Shown here one piece after another: positions 21,101 through 29,908 of a stretch of 64,000 nucleotides of DNA. The translations under genes were made by a program, and so were the position numbers. The DNA lies in the NCBI GenBank assembly GCA_029204045.2, contig JAQNDB010000172.1, positions 1-64,000 of the forward strand. The letters run 5' to 3'. Within the stretch, counting starts at the first letter, position 1. Each line of letters begins with the position of its first letter. The DNA is from Tillandsia leiboldiana. Its lineage: Eukaryota; Streptophyta; Magnoliopsida; Poales; Bromeliaceae. The notes beneath the pieces were generated by a model that worked only from the letters and a program-made list of their open reading frames with translations, did no database searches and was not told where the DNA came from.

Positions 21101-23264
21101 ATCGACCGTCTCCGAAAACAACGAGTCCTCCAGAGATTTTCTCAAAGTTTTGAAAACTATTTTTGTCACCGGTCATGTGACGGGAACACCCGCTATCCAG
21201 ATACCAAGACGAACTATCATATGCATGCAAGGAAACATTGGTAACAAGACAAGAAAAGATTTCACCTTTGCGCACCCAAACCTTTTTGGAATGCGTCGGT
21301 AATGGTCGTGACGTTATATGCCTAGGTGAAAGCGTCTTGTTAAAACGATTGCTGCTCCTAGATGAAGTCGTCTTGCGTGGTACACTACCAAGGTTCTTTT
21401 CCTTCAAGTGATTTGCAATTGATTTCCGAGGAATCACCTTTGTGGTAGTCATTGCAAGAGGTGTTTGAAGTGAGCGTTTGACTCCCGTCTTGCAATATCT
21501 TCTTATGTGCCCTGAAACACCACAACGAAAACATACCTTAGATCTTGACGATCCCAAAGAGGATGAAGTAGGTTTGTTGTCGTTGTTTGTCTTGAATTCC
21601 GGTGTCGGAGGAGGAGATACCGACTGAGGCACAAAAACTGTCCCACTCGAACTTGGACTGTTTCCAGTTTGAGTGTACCCGAGGCCGAACCGATTTGTTT
21701 GACCAAGACCAAGAAGCCTATCCAACTTACTCCTTCCTGAAGAGAATCGCTGCAAGTCATCCTTGAGTTGGAAAATGGTCTTTGTCATTTCCAGGTTATC
21801 CTGTCGAGCCTCGTTGTAGAGCTTTGAGAAGTGATCTGCTTTATCCACCAGTTTTGTATGTTCCTTCTCAAAAAGCTCATTGGACTCTTGAAGGGAAACA
21901 TTTACTTTTATCATATTTTCCCTTTCCACTTCAAGAGCGTTTGAGAGAGAAGTTGCCGTTTTTGCTTCTTCTTCGAGATCATGCACTCTCCCTCTCAAAC
22001 TCTTGTTTTGCTTAGCCACTTTCTTTGAATCCCTCAAAAGTCTGTGGTAGGCTAGAGCAAAATCTTCACCTTCCGAATCATCCGATTCGTTGTCCGTTGC
22101 AATCTTTTCAATAGTGGAGTTGGACAATGACTCGGACGTACTTGCCATAAAGCACATGAAGGGTGAAGATGTGGACGCGTGGAATGCCGTGGTGCTCTTT
22201 TCTTCATCACTTGAAGACGACTCATTTGACGCTGAGTTGTCATCCCAAGTGATGACTTGCATCGCCTTCTTCTTTGCCGGATACTTGTTGGGACACTCCG
22301 TTGCAATGTGGCCGTAGCCTCGACATTTGAAGCATTGTAGTTGTCCCTCTGAACTTTTCTTATCCTTTGCGAAGTTCTCTTGCTTTCTTGACTTGTAACT
22401 TGAAGTACCCTTGCCTTTGTTCGACTTTCCGAAGGATGGAGATTTACTTGAATTACCCCTTCGAAAGTTACGGCGAAACTTCCTTGTCAAGAGAGCGAGC
22501 TGCTTCTCAAATTCCTCCATAGAAAGATTCTCGTCATCGTCTGAGGAGGATGTATCCGCGTCTTCTTCCTTAGTTGTTTTCAACGCATAACCTGAAGACT
22601 TAGAAGAGGATGCTTTTCTAGAAGAATTGTTAGTAGTAAATGTCATTTCATATGTTTGTAATGAACCAACTAATTCTTCTACACGCATTTCGTCCGGGTG
22701 TTTAATAGTTTCAATGGCTGTAACCTTTGGGCGAAATCGTTCAGGAAGAGTTCTTAAGATCTTTCTTACAACCTTAAATTCTGGAATCTTCCCTCCCAGG
22801 TTAGCACATGAGTTTACGATGTCTTGCAATCGTGTATAGTAGTCCGTGAAAGATTCATTTTCTGCCATTAAGATAGAGTCAAACTTGCTCGTAAGCATTT
22901 GCAGTTTCTGAATCTTCACGAGGTTAGTTCCCTCATGTGTAACCTGAAGAACATCCCAGATTTCTTTCGCAGTCTCACATGCCGAGACGCGAGAGAATTC
23001 AGTTTGAGATAAGGCATTAAAAATAGCATTAATTCCCTTGCCATTGTAAGAAGAAGAATCTAACTCTTCCTTGGTCCATTTCGACCTAGGTTTTAAGGTG
23101 CGAACATCAGAGATAATTTCAGTTGGATCAGACCATCCTAATTCAATTGATTGCCACACCCTTTCGTCGATGGAAATTAAAAAGGCTTTCATCCGTACTT
23201 TCCAGTACGCATAATTTGTTCCATCAAAGAAAGGGGGTCGATTGATGTTTCCACCTTCAACCAT
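18147..23264 (-). CDS. gag-pol: Gag-pol polyprotein of Sirevirus C (1705 aa, intact)
   Basis: Copia-order polyprotein (gag, protease, integrase, RT, RNase H). The start at 23264 lies about 20 bases after the primer-binding site. Approximate residue positions: N-terminal NRPPFFDGTNYAYWKVRM; UBN2 capsid domain 60-215; zinc knuckles CFKCRGYGHIATECP (309) and CFRCGVSGHIRRYC (577); coiled-coil segment 410-530; protease WYLDSGCSRHM (688). Integrase follows, with HERLGH/CGGCQKGKQSR (from 810) and the DDE core at HMDLMGP, VRSDRGGEF (941) and QQNGVVERKNR (975). RT has DVKSAFLNG and catalytic YVDDIVFG (1393); RNase H begins GYSDADWAGS (1558). Length is typical of Sireviruses with their long gag. No stop or frameshift is seen, so the gene could still be functional. 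Confidence 0.96.
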   Translation of the reverse strand: MVEGGNINRPPFFDGTNYAYWKVRMKAFLISIDERVWQSIELGWSDPTEIISDVRTLKPRSKWTKEELDSSSYNGKGINAIFNALSQTEFSRVSACETAKEIWDVLQVTHEGTNLVKIQKLQMLTSKFDSILMAENESFTDYYTRLQDIVNSCANLGGKIPEFKVVRKILRTLPERFRPKVTAIETIKHPDEMRVEELVGSLQTYEMTFTTNNSSRKASSSKSSGYALKTTKEEDADTSSSDDDENLSMEEFEKQLALLTRKFRRNFRRGNSSKSPSFGKSNKGKGTSSYKSRKQENFAKDKKSSEGQLQCFKCRGYGHIATECPNKYPAKKKAMQVITWDDNSASNESSSSDEEKSTTAFHASTSSPFMCFMASTSESLSNSTIEKIATDNESDDSEGEDFALAYHRLLRDSKKVAKQNKSLRGRVHDLEEEAKTATSLSNALEVERENMIKVNVSLQESNELFEKEHTKLVDKADHFSKLYNEARQDNLEMTKTIFQLKDDLQRFSSGRSKLDRLLGLGQTNRFGLGYTQTGNSPSSSGTVFVPQSVSPPPTPEFKTNNDNKPTSSSLGSSRSKVCFRCGVSGHIRRYCKTGVKRSLQTPLAMTTTKVIPRKSIANHLKEKNLGSVPRKTTSSRSSNRFNKTLSPRHITSRPLPTHSKKVWVRKGEIFSCLVTNVSLHAYDSSSWYLDSGCSRHMTGDKNSFQNFEKISGGLVVFGDGRSSKIIGKGTVAILDGPVLNNVLFVDGLKTNLISISQLCDNGFSVNFSSVECVVTDKDHVFFLKGVRSENNCYVVPNKFSEKCNLVSLDNETLWHERLGHIIFKELARISNKDVVKGVPKLLFKQNIVCGGCQKGKQSRTAHKNLNHVGTKRPLELLHMDLMGPTRQPSLGGKWYIFLMVDDFSRYSWVAFLKEKADTFDSFHEICHRIMIEKNEKIIRVRSDRGGEFINSKFIDFCTSNGIKHEFSAPYTPQQNGVVERKNRVVQEMARVMLHSRNLPLHFWAEAVNTAVYVINRVYLRPGTLNTPYELWFSRKPDIKYFRIFGSRCYILRDRENLVKFDSRSDEGIFLGYSTNSRAYRVFNIESKTIVESINVKVDEAFHFASEKSTLDISLDDDSPAIASSHNNTSNINDASNGSSSLSDVQESSHIPPSTPFQQTLRISKDHPESNIIGDPQEGVRTRRQLVCGFVCNVSLIEPKNIDEALQDDYWIKAMQEELHQFERNKVWELTKPPKQHNVIGTKWIFKNKKNEDGTIIRNKARLVAQGYSQVEGIDFDETFAPVARLESIRILFAIACHFKIKLFQMDVKSAFLNGFLNEEVYVAQPKGFVDHKQPNHVFRLKKALYGLKQAPRAWYERLTKHLLEKGYTRGGADRTLFVKHYQNNFIVAQIYVDDIVFGATKDNDASKFAETMESEFEMSMMGELTYFLGLQIKQNDEGIHLSQSKYAMELVKKFDLENSKDFPTPMGTSHKGLGSDSQSENVDEKLYRSMIGSLLYLTASRPDISFSVGICARYQSAPKEVHLKAVKRIIQYIKGTVNFGIWYPMGTSLDIVGYSDADWAGSVDDRKSTSGACFYLGHCLVAWHSKKQKCIALSTAEAEYISAGSCSTQLIWMKNVLSDFRISASSVTILCDNTSAINISKNPVLHSRTKHIELRYHFLRELVESNTLQLSYISTEDQLADILTKPLDQKRFIHLRKAIGMLSLK

Positions 23265-23284
23265 TGTTCACAACCCTATTCCCT

Positions 23285-23295
23285 CTCTGATACCA
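23285..23295 (-). promoter_or_regulatory. Primer-binding site of element C (initiator-Met tRNA)
   Basis: TGGTATCAGAG on the - strand, two bases after the 5' LTR end (AACA, AG, then TGG). Confidence 0.9.
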
Positions 23296-23297
23296 CT

Positions 23298-24606
23298 TGT
23301 TGGGTTATATGTAATATAGATCTAAATAGGGGAAGAAACACCTAGAGGGGGGTGAATAGGTGTAAACGTATAAACACTCAAAAAATCGTTGCGATAAAAA
23401 CCCAATGCGCAAATAAAAATAACACGCAAGATTTTTACGTGGAAAAACTCCAAACCGGAGTAAAAAACCACAGGACCGATAACACGGCAGAAATCCACTA
23501 GAATTAAAACATGTACAAGGTGATTTACCGTACACACTTACGACTCAACCTTTTCCATACGCTCCTAGAGGATCTTCTCCGCTCGCTCCACGACGCTTCT
23601 CGAATCCACGATCTGCGCCCAACGCCGAATCCACGGCGTCCAACGTCGAATCCACAACATCCGACCGAATCCACGGTCTTTACCCAATAGCACCCTTCGA
23701 ATCCACGAACGTGCGTCGCTCCGAATCCACGAGAGCGGTTGAACCTTGAATCCACAAGGACACGCGAATCCACGCGCCGATTTTGGGGAAATCGTTGTTT
23801 TTGGGTGGTGATGATCCGCCGAATACTTAGATCAAAGATAGATAGGAAATACCATCTAAGTATTCATTAGTTTGATTCAACTCAAGATGTGAGTATGAAA
23901 ACCTAGAATCAAACTAATCAATATAGATGAAGAAACATAGAGTATTCTCTAATGATTTCCTTTCTTCTCTATATGTGGATCTTAGGCCGTATGAAAATGA
24001 TATATGAATATGACGGCTCATTTCCTTTTCATCGGCTTCCTTTTTTATTTTTTGGATTACCCTAGAAAAAGAGTCATAGGGTCTATTTATAGGTTAGAAA
24101 CATTTGGAAGGAGATAAGAATCAAAAACCTAACATTTCTGGAATTTTTACGGACGGCGATCCGGATCGGATTTGGGCGATCCGGATTGCAGTAGCAAGAA
24201 AGACGGTTTCCAGAAAAACAATCGTTCGGGATCCGGATCGGAATGCCTGATCCGGATCGTTCATACAATTCAGAAAACTCAACGTTCGGGATCCGGATCG
24301 TGAGATGCTGCGATCCGGATTGAAGTAATGTATGAAACAACAACCTTCGGGATCCGGATTGCTGGCTCTGATCCGGATCCTGAACATGTCCGAACACCAG
24401 TTTTTGATTTTTATGCAATTAAAAACTCTTCCAGGTGTTTCTACACTACAAGAAGTATTCGGATCACCAATAATCTTTAGTTAAACATACCTGATCCTTT
24501 TGAATTCTTCTTTCTTGAGATTGAGTTAAATGATCCAACTTTCTTCACCTTCAATCTTCAAGACTTGAACCTTTCACGAAACTACGCCAACTCAAATTCC
24601 GTAACA
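23298..24606 (-). repeat. C 5' LTR (1309 bp)
   Basis: TATA box at 24083-24093 (CCTATAAATAG on the - strand). Four pairs of GATCCGGATC palindromes lie upstream of it (about 24155-24385). The micro-hairpin array is downstream (about 23597-23780), and the conserved CTAGAGGGGGGTGAATAG end is at about 23342-23360 (+ strand reading). Confidence 0.93.
24083..24093 (-). promoter_or_regulatory. TATA box of the C 5' LTR
   Basis: Reads CCTATAAATAG on the - strand, about 60 bp downstream of the nearest palindrome pair. The 3' LTR copy is at 14605-14615. Confidence 0.7.
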
Positions 24607-24611
24607 AAGGA

Positions 24612-24885
24612 TTGCCCGAAAAAGAGAAAGAAAAATTCTTCGGCAACTTCATCTACGGAGCGGGCTCAACGGAATCAAAAGACACATCAAGTCAAAGGAG
24701 TTCACTCAACCCACCAAAGGTCCGAGCTACAACATCAATCATTCAAGTGGATCACTGCGAGGCAAAGACCTAAGGTGGATCAACAGTCAAAGCTATCAAC
24801 TCCCGACCACAGTGAATCAAGACAACCCAAAATTCGACGATTTTGGATTCGGAAAGGTGATATCTCTCCTTGTCTTAAGTTCTAA
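24612..24885 (+). pseudogene. gag: B1 gag, 3' part
   Basis: In-phase continuation of 12132-13819 across element C (one copy of the AAGGA duplication removed). It starts inside the second zinc knuckle (Cys-Pro follows directly), then a basic, Ser/Gln-rich tail. The last residues (FWIRKGDISPC) match the stretch of C that directly precedes its protease, and then a TAA ends the frame. B1 is therefore truncated exactly at the gag/protease boundary. Confidence 0.85.
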
Positions 24886-25310
24886 ATAGCTTATGACTGT
24901 ATGTAATGCTTTGATTGGTTTTCCTTTCATATTTTTCTGAATCTCTGCATTACATGTTTTCAATGCTCTTTGTTTTTATGTTTTGTTTTTTTTTTAACAA
25001 AAGGGTTTTAATGAACAAGTGCATTGAATAAAAAAAAAGGGCTTCACGTTTATTCACTCCAAATTAATTTTATATGGATTATCAACTTTACTCCATAATC
25101 ATAATCTTGAAGATACTTCATTATAGGAGTTTTTGATATTATAAGCATCAAATTTTAGAAATCATGTGTGATCTTTAGATGCTTAATCTATCTCGGTTGT
25201 GTGATTTCATTGTGATAAATGTGAGACAACCGATAGACTAAAATTTGGAATTTGATTCTTTCACGTAGGAGATTGCATTCTTACAAGGGTAAATAAATGA
25301 ATTGCAAAAG
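24886..25310 (+). other. B1 non-coding interior after gag
   Basis: A/T-rich with no ORF and no trace of protease, integrase, RT or RNase H. It corresponds in position to the post-pol spacer of element C, so the deletion in B1 removed pol cleanly. Confidence 0.6.
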
Positions 25311-25545
25311 ATGTGGAAAGTGTTACATCCGAAAGGAGTGTGAAAACTACCACAACTTGTTGGAAAGAGCTGCCACCCCGGTCGTCCGGTTTGTGTGTGA
25401 AGCTACCACATGTTATGGATGCTTGAAAAATATTTATGAAATTTTGTTTAGTTGAAGCATTCGGAGATTTAAATTCAAAGTTCTTATTTTGAACAATCTC
25501 CTGGTTGGTATAAGGTGGGATAGTTGAAAGATGCTCAAAGAGCCA
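25311..25545 (+). other. Conserved non-coding block of B1 (matches C 17553-17779)
   Basis: Same ordered words as in C, with the hairpin CCGG-TCGT-CCGG at 25378-25389. One stem pair changed from T-A (C) to C-G (B1) while the TCGT loop is identical. 25546-25917 holds no recognisable gene. Confidence 0.65.
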
Positions 25546-25917
25546 CCCTTAGGTATTTTAGTGCTTATCTCAATTTGAAAGGGTAGAATTCAAGATTGAT
25601 GTCACTTGAAAATCTCCGTAAGTCATCTTTGTAAATCCGTTACATCTTGATAGAGTTTGGATCTCAAGATTATTTTTGATGACTTGTGTTTGATGAATAT
25701 AACATGAAAAACGGTTTATAATGTTTTACCTTTATTTTTCATGATTTTGGAGTAAATCTTTTTAATTTTTATAATTAATTGGATTGAATGACATCTATGT
25801 GAATTCATTGTTTTTCAAAGAACTTAAATAGATTTCTTGATGGTATACAAATCGGTATTTGAAAAGATTTCAAAATTTGGATTTGTTTCAAGCAATTTTT
25901 GCTCTTTGGCTCTGTTG

Positions 25918-26168
25918 TTCCGGTACCTGCTTTTTAGTACCTGAAAATCCAATCCGGATTAGAAAATCCAATCCGGATCCCGAATGTGAATTTTTCTGGT
26001 TTTTCACTTGCATACCGGTACTACATTTTTAGTACCGGAACTACTTTGCGGATGCGGATCACCCACTGCCTGTCAATCCGGATCCCGAACGAAGGTTTTT
26101 CGGTCTTTACACTACGTACCTGTACGCGACTTCTTGTACCGGTACGCGATCTGGAATTCTTTATATTC
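25918..26168 (+). promoter_or_regulatory. Internal U3-like promoter region upstream of the B1 env-like gene
   Basis: Five pairs of CCGG palindromes, mixing the GTACCGGTAC type of the B1 LTR with the GATCCGGATC type of the C LTR. They are followed by a TATA-like CTTTATATTCC (26158-26168) and a CT-rich leader (26195-26240) containing CTAAGGGTTTT. Order and spacing copy the LTR arrangement of palindromes, TATA and leader. Confidence 0.5.
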
Positions 26169-26281
26169 CGAAACTCCAAGTTTTTTAACTCATCTCTCCC
26201 ACTTCAAAACCCTTCCTCTCTCTCTCTAAAACATCTCTAAGGGTTTTCTCTTCAAGATCAAGTGATTTGTTGCTCTCATTT

Positions 26282-26646
26282 GTAAGTTTCTACATTAATC
26301 TTGCTTTCTTTAACTTCAAAACCCTAGTTTTTAGGTTTTGATGTTTTATTTAGGGATTTTTGAGTAGATCCTTATTTTAATTGAAATCTCTTGCATAAAT
26401 TACCCTTAATTCATGTTTAGAACATATATGGTTGCTTTCTATCTAATTAGATTCATGTTTTCATGCTTATTTGATTGAATCTAACATTTTCATATGTTCT
26501 TAGCATAAAAGAAATTGAGAATTAGGGCTTTTAATGTAAATGATTTTTAAATGATGAATCATCAATTGTGACATGTTTGGAATGTTTCCTAGACATGTTT
26601 AAACCTTCCTATAAGATCAAATCATAGTGCATTGTGTTCTTTGTAG
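26282..26646 (+). other. Candidate leader intron of the B1 env-like gene (365 nt)
   Basis: Donor ATTT/GTAAGT at 26282 and acceptor TTCTTTGTAG/G ending at 26646, three bases before the ATG at 26650. The interval is strongly T-rich with no ORF. Equivalent structure in C at 16607-16989. Confidence 0.5.
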
Positions 26647-26649
26647 GAA

Positions 26650-27999
26650 ATGGCATTTTCATGGCTTCTTGCACTAGTGATTTTGATGGCCACTGGAAGT
26701 GGACGTGGTCGCGGTTCTGGAAAGAAAAAGGCTACCAAACGATCACGCAACGAGGATTCAACTAGCTCAGAATCTGAACATTCCTCAGAATATGAAGAGG
26801 AATCAGTTCAAGGAAAGGGAAAAGCACCTTTGGCTCCAAGGAAAAAGAAGGGTGCGGATTCTCCTCCGCGTAGAAGTACCGGTGGACCGGTAATACGCGA
26901 GTGCTCTCAACGGAGATCAAATGTTGATGAAAGTGAACCGCATGTGAGTGCAAAACGCCGTGCCAGATTTGCGAACCGCACATGCATTGGAGAGCGACAC
27001 GTGAACTTTAACGAGCTATGTCGTGAGGTGCCAGACTTTGCAAGGCTTTTGGAACGAAGCCATATTCGGCCACTTGGCAGAGTTCAACCTAAGATGGGTT
27101 TTTGTGTGGAGATCATCAGGGAGTTCTACATGCGAGGTAACATACTTCAAAAAGACCATGACACCAGAGCCTTCGTCTTTGAAACAACAGTTAGAGACGT
27201 CAAGTTTGACATTACTCCAGCAGTAATTGGTGCAAACCTTGGATTAGCTGTTGACACTACTGGTCTTTATTACACTGATGGTAATTTCCAACATGATACC
27301 CATTGGGATATGGTTGTGGACTCTATTTGCAAGACAGGGACGCACACGAACAGATCATATGTTGAATCAAAGGACCTAAAACCAGAGTATCATATTTTGT
27401 CCTTAATTGTATGCTACAACCTATTGCCCACACTGGGGACCAAAAGGATTCGATGGGATCGATTGCTACTTCTCTTTTTCCTCGGTCACCCGGAAAGTGC
27501 AAATGGAATTAACACCAACATTCCATTTCTCATTTGGCAGCAAATGGTACATGTCATTGAAGGATCAAGGCAACGTGACCTTCTACCGTATCCAATCTTG
27601 ATTACTAGTATTCTGGAAGATCACTGAGTGGACATTTCTTGTGCCAAATATGATTATGGCTTGGGGGCAATTGATGGAATCACTTTAGCCAAGTCAATTA
27701 GCACTTTGAAGACATTTGGGCATACAAAAGGTTATGTAAGTGAAGCGACAGTAAGTGCACCACCTCGTCAAGAATCTCCTGAACCAGATGAGGTCATAAC
27801 TCTTCAAACCTTGCATCGGGATGTTCGTTCATTAAAGCAAAAGATGGAGCAAAGGATGGAGCAAGGCTTCAAGAAACTTGAGGATGGTTTAAAGAAAATC
27901 TTCGATATCCTTGGGTGCAAACATGATGATGTGGTCACTGGCGCAACTGCACCGAGTACATCGCATGGACCAACATCGCATGATGATAATGATGATTAA
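26650..27999 (+). pseudogene. Sirevirus env-like gene of B1, one in-frame stop
   Basis: Two in-phase parts, 26650-27627 and 27628-27999, separated by TGA at 27625-27627 (a CGA-to-TGA change would explain it). The N-terminus is hydrophobic (MAFSWLLALVILM), then Arg/Lys/Ser-rich (to about residue 95). A globular central part (about 100-325) has GERHVNFNELCREVPDF, GFCVEIIREFY and FDITPAVIGANLGL. It resembles the domain often annotated as 'putative plant transposon protein' in env-like ORFs of plant retroelements; I recognise it by pattern only. The C-terminal part after the stop is a probable coiled coil (LKQKMEQRMEQGFKKLEDGL). Total about 450 residues. It is a homologue of the shorter ORF in C. 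No function can be assigned. Confidence 0.75.
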
Positions 28000-28153
28000 A
28001 ATGAGGATGAGTGACTTCTTTTCCTTCTTGTTTTTGGTTTTCATTTTCTTTTCACTTTGTGATGAACAAGAACTCTAATCGTCCTGTAACTAAGAACTTA
28101 TCCTCCTAGTATTTTTACCTTTTGTTTATATTAACTGTTTGACAATTTGTGAC

Positions 28154-28305
28154 AAAAAGGGGGAGAACGAAAATGATGGAAATGATGGACATATCATAAA
28201 AAGGGGGAGACAGAAAATAATGATTGCATCACAAAGGGGGAGAACATAGATGTTCAAGACAGGGGGAGAACATGGATGCTCATGGATGCTCAAGATAGGG
28301 GGAGA
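28154..28305 (+). repeat. Five extra polypurine words upstream of the B1 3' LTR
   Basis: GGGGGAGA words at 28154-28166, 28199-28210, 28233-28243, 28260-28269 and 28296-28305, the first preceded by GTGACAAAAA. Multiple polypurine tracts before the real one are a known Sirevirus trait. 28000-28636 otherwise has no gene. Confidence 0.85.
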
Positions 28306-28622
28306 TAAAGAACAGATTGAAAGAGCCGGAAAAACAAAAGAACCAAAAGGAAGACGAATCAAATGTAGGATTTTAATTTCTAACGACTAATGTTTGATTT
28401 TGTTTGGAGTTTTGTTTTGCAGGAATTACATCACTTTAAGACTCCAAGTCCTAAGTCATAGAGTATGTTCTAGGACTGTTTGGTTCAAATGTATTTTGTA
28501 TTTATTGGATCTTTCACGCAAAGAAAATCAATGTTTTGGTGATAACATTGAGTTTCGTCTTTTTGGTTTAAGATGAGTGACTTGAGTGACTTTATGTATT
28601 TTTGGGTTTTGTCACGAAATTG

Positions 28623-28636
28623 CCAAAGGGGGAGAT
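28623..28636 (+). promoter_or_regulatory. Polypurine tract of B1
   Basis: CCAAAGGGGGAGAT abuts the 3' LTR and is preceded by TTTTGTCACGAAATTG, the same context as in element C. Confidence 0.9.
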
Positions 28637-29903
28637 TGTTACGGCATTTTGTGTTGGCACATTTCGTGAGTTGAGTCGGAGTCTTAAAGGGAACAAATTG
28701 TCAAATCGACTTTTGAAGACTCATTGAAGATTCAACATGAGCTCAAGATAACACTCAGGTATGGTTAAGTAAACCATGGTGATTTAAGCTCATTTATAAT
28801 CATTGGAATCTGGAAATGATTGAAACCCGGTTTAGACTTGGTTTTAGGAACTTGGTTTTAACTTACAATCTATTTTAAGTTTGGATTCCGGTACTAGGTT
28901 TGTTTTGGATAAAGCTTATCTTGGAAAAATCAGTTTTTACATTGAGTACCGGAACCACACTTTGAGTTCCTCAAACCCGACACAGAATTTTCTGTAAATT
29001 GCATTGCGTACCGGAACACAGACTCGCGTACCAGAACACAATAGAAAAATCTGTGTTTGCACCATTGCGTACCGGAACACGTTATTTGGTACCGGTACAC
29101 AATGCCCTATCGGGATAAAATTACTAAACCGATTTTATCTTTTTCCAAGGGTTATAAATAGATACTTAGGGTTTCTCGATACTTACCGATCAATTTAGAA
29201 ACACTCGAGAGCAACCCTAGAGGCTGGTTTTTATCGTTCTTCTCTTTCGCCTCTTTTAGGTCAATTCGACGGTTCTTCCAAGATCTATCTTTTGTCGAAT
29301 TGATCTAGTCTTTGCTTAGAGATTTCTTCTACGGTTCCTCATTGAGAATCTAAGCAAAGGATCACCATTGGAGCCTATATTCTTTATCGGCTTTTTGCGT
29401 CGTGGATTCGACATAGCATCGTGGATTCGATGTGTTGAAGGCGTTTCGTGGATTCGAAACGTGTGCTCGTGGATTTGAGTGGCGTTCGTGGATTCGAACG
29501 TGTGCAGTGGACGTGCAATCGGTGGAGCGCAAGGTCCGAAGAAGTTGAAGGAGGGGTTGAATCCGTGGAGACGTGGATTGTTATTGCGTGGACGTCCGAT
29601 CGGTGAGCGCAAGGTCCGAAGAAGCTGAATGAGGGGTTGAGTCCGTGGAGTCGGTAATCACCTTGTTATTCTTCTATTCTTAGTGGATTGTTATTGCGTG
29701 TTGGTCCCGTGGTTTTTCTCCTGGATTGGAGTTTCCACGTAAATCTCGGTGTGCTGTTTTTTATTTTCTGCATTGGTTTTTATTTTGCACTGAGATTGGT
29801 TTTATAAGTATTACACCTATTCACCCCCCCCCCCCCCCCCCCCCCCCCCCCTCTAGTTGTTTGATAGTACCTATTTAGATCCTTGGGGATCCAAAAACCA
29901 ACA
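28637..29903 (+). repeat. B1 3' LTR (1267 bp)
   Basis: Collinear with 10851-12097. It differs by scattered substitutions and by a run of 28 C (29824-29851) where the 5' LTR has 7 (12039-12045). Ends in CCAACA before the CGTGC duplication. Confidence 0.93.
29824..29851 (+). repeat. Poly-C tract (28 C)
   Basis: Expansion of the conserved CACCCCCCCTCTAG site near the Sirevirus LTR end. Confidence 0.9.
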
Positions 29904-29908
29904 CGTGC

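Larger units (their letters stand above)
13820..24606 (-). mobile_element. C: Ty1/copia Sirevirus with intact gag-pol
   Basis: Flanked by a perfect 5-bp target duplication AAGGA (13815-13819 and 24607-24611) in the B1 gag. LTRs are 23298-24606 (5') and 13820-15128 (3'), both 1309 bp, differing at about a dozen sites by eye (near 1%), mostly C/T changes. Order on the - strand: LTR, primer-binding site, gag-pol, conserved non-coding block, candidate internal promoter, env-like ORF, polypurine tract, LTR. All parts needed for autonomy are present, so this is the youngest complete element in the window. Confidence 0.95.
10851..29903 (+). mobile_element. B1: Ty1/copia Sirevirus with gag and env-like gene but no pol
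   Basis: Bounded by a perfect 5-bp target duplication CGTGC (10846-10850 and 29904-29908) in X1. LTRs are 10851-12097 and 28637-29903, with termini TGTTACGG and CCAACA. Gag starts at 12132 and is split by element C. After C the gag frame resumes in phase and stops at 24885, just where the C polyprotein goes on into protease. Protease, integrase, RT and RNase H are absent. The interior continues with a non-coding block, a candidate internal promoter, the env-like ORF, a multi-copy polypurine region and the 3' LTR. LTR divergence is roughly 1.6% by hand count, excluding a poly-C expansion. It would need proteins from another element to move. Confidence 0.92.
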
